Source: CAYVXE01 sp964455375 | GTDB taxonomy: Bacteria > Zhuqueibacterota > Zhuqueibacteria > Oceanimicrobiales > Oceanimicrobiaceae | Assembly (NCBI GenBank): GCA_964455375.1 | Contig: CAYVXE010000063.1 | Coordinates: 1-24,514 of the forward strand | DNA length: 24,514 nucleotides | Direction: 5' to 3' | In this document: positions 23,901-24,514 of the stretch, piece after piece | Layout: the number at the start of each line of letters is the position of its first letter | Position numbering within the stretch: position 1 is the stretch's first letter | Notes under the pieces: generated by a model | The model's database searches: none | Seen by the model: only the letters and a program-made list of their open reading frames with translations | Told to the model about the DNA's origin: nothing | Position numbers and translations under genes: made by a program

Positions 23901-23925
23901 CTTTTTAGGGAAGATTGATTATAAT
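23897..23925 (+). promoter_or_regulatory. Sigma70-type promoter of tRNA-Ala
   Basis: TTGACT (23897-23902) and a perfect TATAAT (23920-23925) with 17 bases between. The start would be near 23932, just ahead of the tRNA. The -35 box overlaps the stop codon of the FlgM-like ORF. Confidence 0.75.
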
Positions 23926-23938
23926 ACACGCTGGTTGC

Positions 23939-24012
23939 GGGGCCGTAGCTCAGCTTGGGAGAGCGCATGAATGGCATTCATGAGGTCGTGGGTTCGAGCC
24001 CCATCGGCTCCA
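23939..24012 (+). tRNA. tRNA-Ala (anticodon GGC)
   Basis: The full cloverleaf can be drawn: acceptor stem GGGGCCG with CGGCTCC, D-stem GCTC/GAGC, anticodon stem CATGA/TCATG with loop ATGGCAT (anticodon GGC at 23973-23975), T-arm GTGGG-TTCGAGC-CCCAT, and discriminator A. CCA is not encoded. GGC reads GCC and GCU alanine codons. Confidence 0.96.
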
Positions 24013-24017
24013 CAAAT

Positions 24018-24049
24018 TGGTCTCTATTTTTGAGGCCATTTTTATTTTT
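24018..24049 (+). terminator. Terminator of tRNA-Ala
   Basis: TGGTCTC (24018-24024) pairs with GAGGCCA (24032-24038) around TATTTTT, followed by TTTTTATTTTT. The T-tract also encodes the end of the convergent zinc-ribbon gene. Confidence 0.75.
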
Positions 24050-24239
24050 GTTCGAGGTTCTTGTCTCTATTTAATGTGCCGACTGTGATAAAACTGTATA
24101 GATTTCGACCACAGTTGTTTTCACAGGTAAAATTTTTAAAAATATTTTCCGATTCCTGCTCATTTTTTACGTAAAATTTTTTAGCGTTGCCACACGCTTC
24201 ACAAGTAATAATAAGTTCATTGACCAAAACTGTGTCCAT
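24042..24239 (-). CDS. Small zinc-ribbon protein
   Basis: A 65-residue protein with C13-x2-C16 and C39-x3-C43 pairs, as in a zinc ribbon that could bind nucleic acid or a protein. I do not recognise the family. It looks real because the - strand has AAGGAG 7 to 8 bases before the ATG and a TATATT -10 (24277-24282) further upstream. It lies convergent to tRNA-Ala and divergent from tRNA-Gly. No membrane segment or signal peptide. Confidence 0.75.
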   Translation of the reverse strand: MDTVLVNELIITCEACGNAKKFYVKNEQESENIFKNFTCENNCGRNLYSFITVGTLNRDKNLEQK

Positions 24240-24391
24240 GTTTGAGCTCCTTCAACGATAATTTATTCCACTGTGTAATATAAAAAAAATAGTTTGTTGT
24301 TGAAAGAAAAAAATGACTATGACGCTACATTGTTGCTGCGTAGTAAAAACAGATATAGTTTAACAAAAAGAAAGAAATCAGTAAAAATATC

Positions 24392-24420
24392 TTGCATCCA
24401 AAAAATATTTTTGATATATT
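24392..24420 (+). promoter_or_regulatory. Sigma70-type promoter of tRNA-Gly
   Basis: TTGCAT (24392-24397) and TATATT (24415-24420) with a 17-base spacer, 17 bases before the mature tRNA. Confidence 0.65.
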
Positions 24421-24437
24421 TAGTTTCATTAATTTAA

Positions 24438-24510
24438 GCGGGAGTGGCTCAGATGGTAGAGCATCACCTTGCCAAGGTGAGGGTCGCGGGTTCGAATCCC
24501 GTCTCCCGCT
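24438..24510 (+). tRNA. tRNA-Gly (anticodon GCC)
   Basis: Cloverleaf: acceptor GCGGGAG with CTCCCGC, D-stem GCTC/GAGC, anticodon stem TCACC/GGTGA with loop TTGCCAA (anticodon GCC at 24471-24473), T-arm GCGGG-TTCGAAT-CCCGT, discriminator T. CCA is not encoded. It reads GGC and GGU codons. Confidence 0.96.
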
Positions 24511-24514
24511 CAAA

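Noticed and set aside
24325..24513. Open frame on the - strand beginning MSGRRDSNPRPSPW
   Set aside because: It is the antisense of tRNA-Gly, a familiar false gene product of tRNA loci.
1..24514. CRISPR arrays, rRNA genes, prophage or transposase genes
   Set aside because: None seen: no regularly spaced repeats, no rRNA-like sequence, and the only recombinase is a housekeeping Xer type.

Overview
The window looks like a chromosomal stretch of a flagellated, Gram-negative-type bacterium of moderate GC, probably from the FCB superphylum or a neighbour such as Calditrichota/KSB1. This is inferred from a DUF4296-like lipoprotein (a family best known from Bacteroidota), a HisS with an enlarged insertion, frequent TTG starts, sigma54/NtrC regulation and a secreted NHL protein with a FlgD-like Ig tail. 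No sequence search was possible, so the phylum is a guess. Almost everything is on the + strand; only two small genes (a lipoprotein and a zinc-ribbon protein) are on the - strand.

Layout. 1-452 holds no gene but carries a REP-like hairpin and a MITE-like element with near-identical terminal inverted repeats. Then come uvrC, a secreted NHL-repeat protein, purL and hisS (453-7605). A 387-base gene-free stretch with two long hairpins follows, then the lipoprotein on the - strand. From a consensus promoter at 8500, a tightly packed housekeeping operon runs radA-tgt-yajC-def-fmt-rsmB-PASTA protein-rpe (8558-15650). It combines DNA repair, tRNA modification, protein secretion, N-terminal formyl/deformyl processing and rRNA methylation, plus a membrane-anchored PASTA protein in the place where Firmicutes keep the PASTA kinase PrkC. 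A cold-shock gene with its own promoter and terminator follows, then an unknown protein, a Xer recombinase and a biotin ligase (16071-18242).

The last third (18243-23900) reads as a flagellar/motility control module. An NtrC-type activator has a -24/-12 promoter in front of it. fliA (sigma28) also has a -24/-12 promoter. Then follow a GAF protein, an overlapping REC-PAS-HisKA protein without an ATPase domain, a short FlgA-like periplasmic protein and csrA. After a strong terminator there is a well-matched sigma28 promoter followed by a 52-residue ORF resembling the C-terminal part of the anti-sigma28 factor FlgM. Together these suggest a sigma54 -> sigma28 -> anti-sigma28 hierarchy plus CsrA post-transcriptional control within about 5.5 kb. 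The window closes with tRNA-Ala(GGC), a small zinc-ribbon gene on the - strand and tRNA-Gly(GCC), each tRNA with a recognisable sigma70-type promoter.
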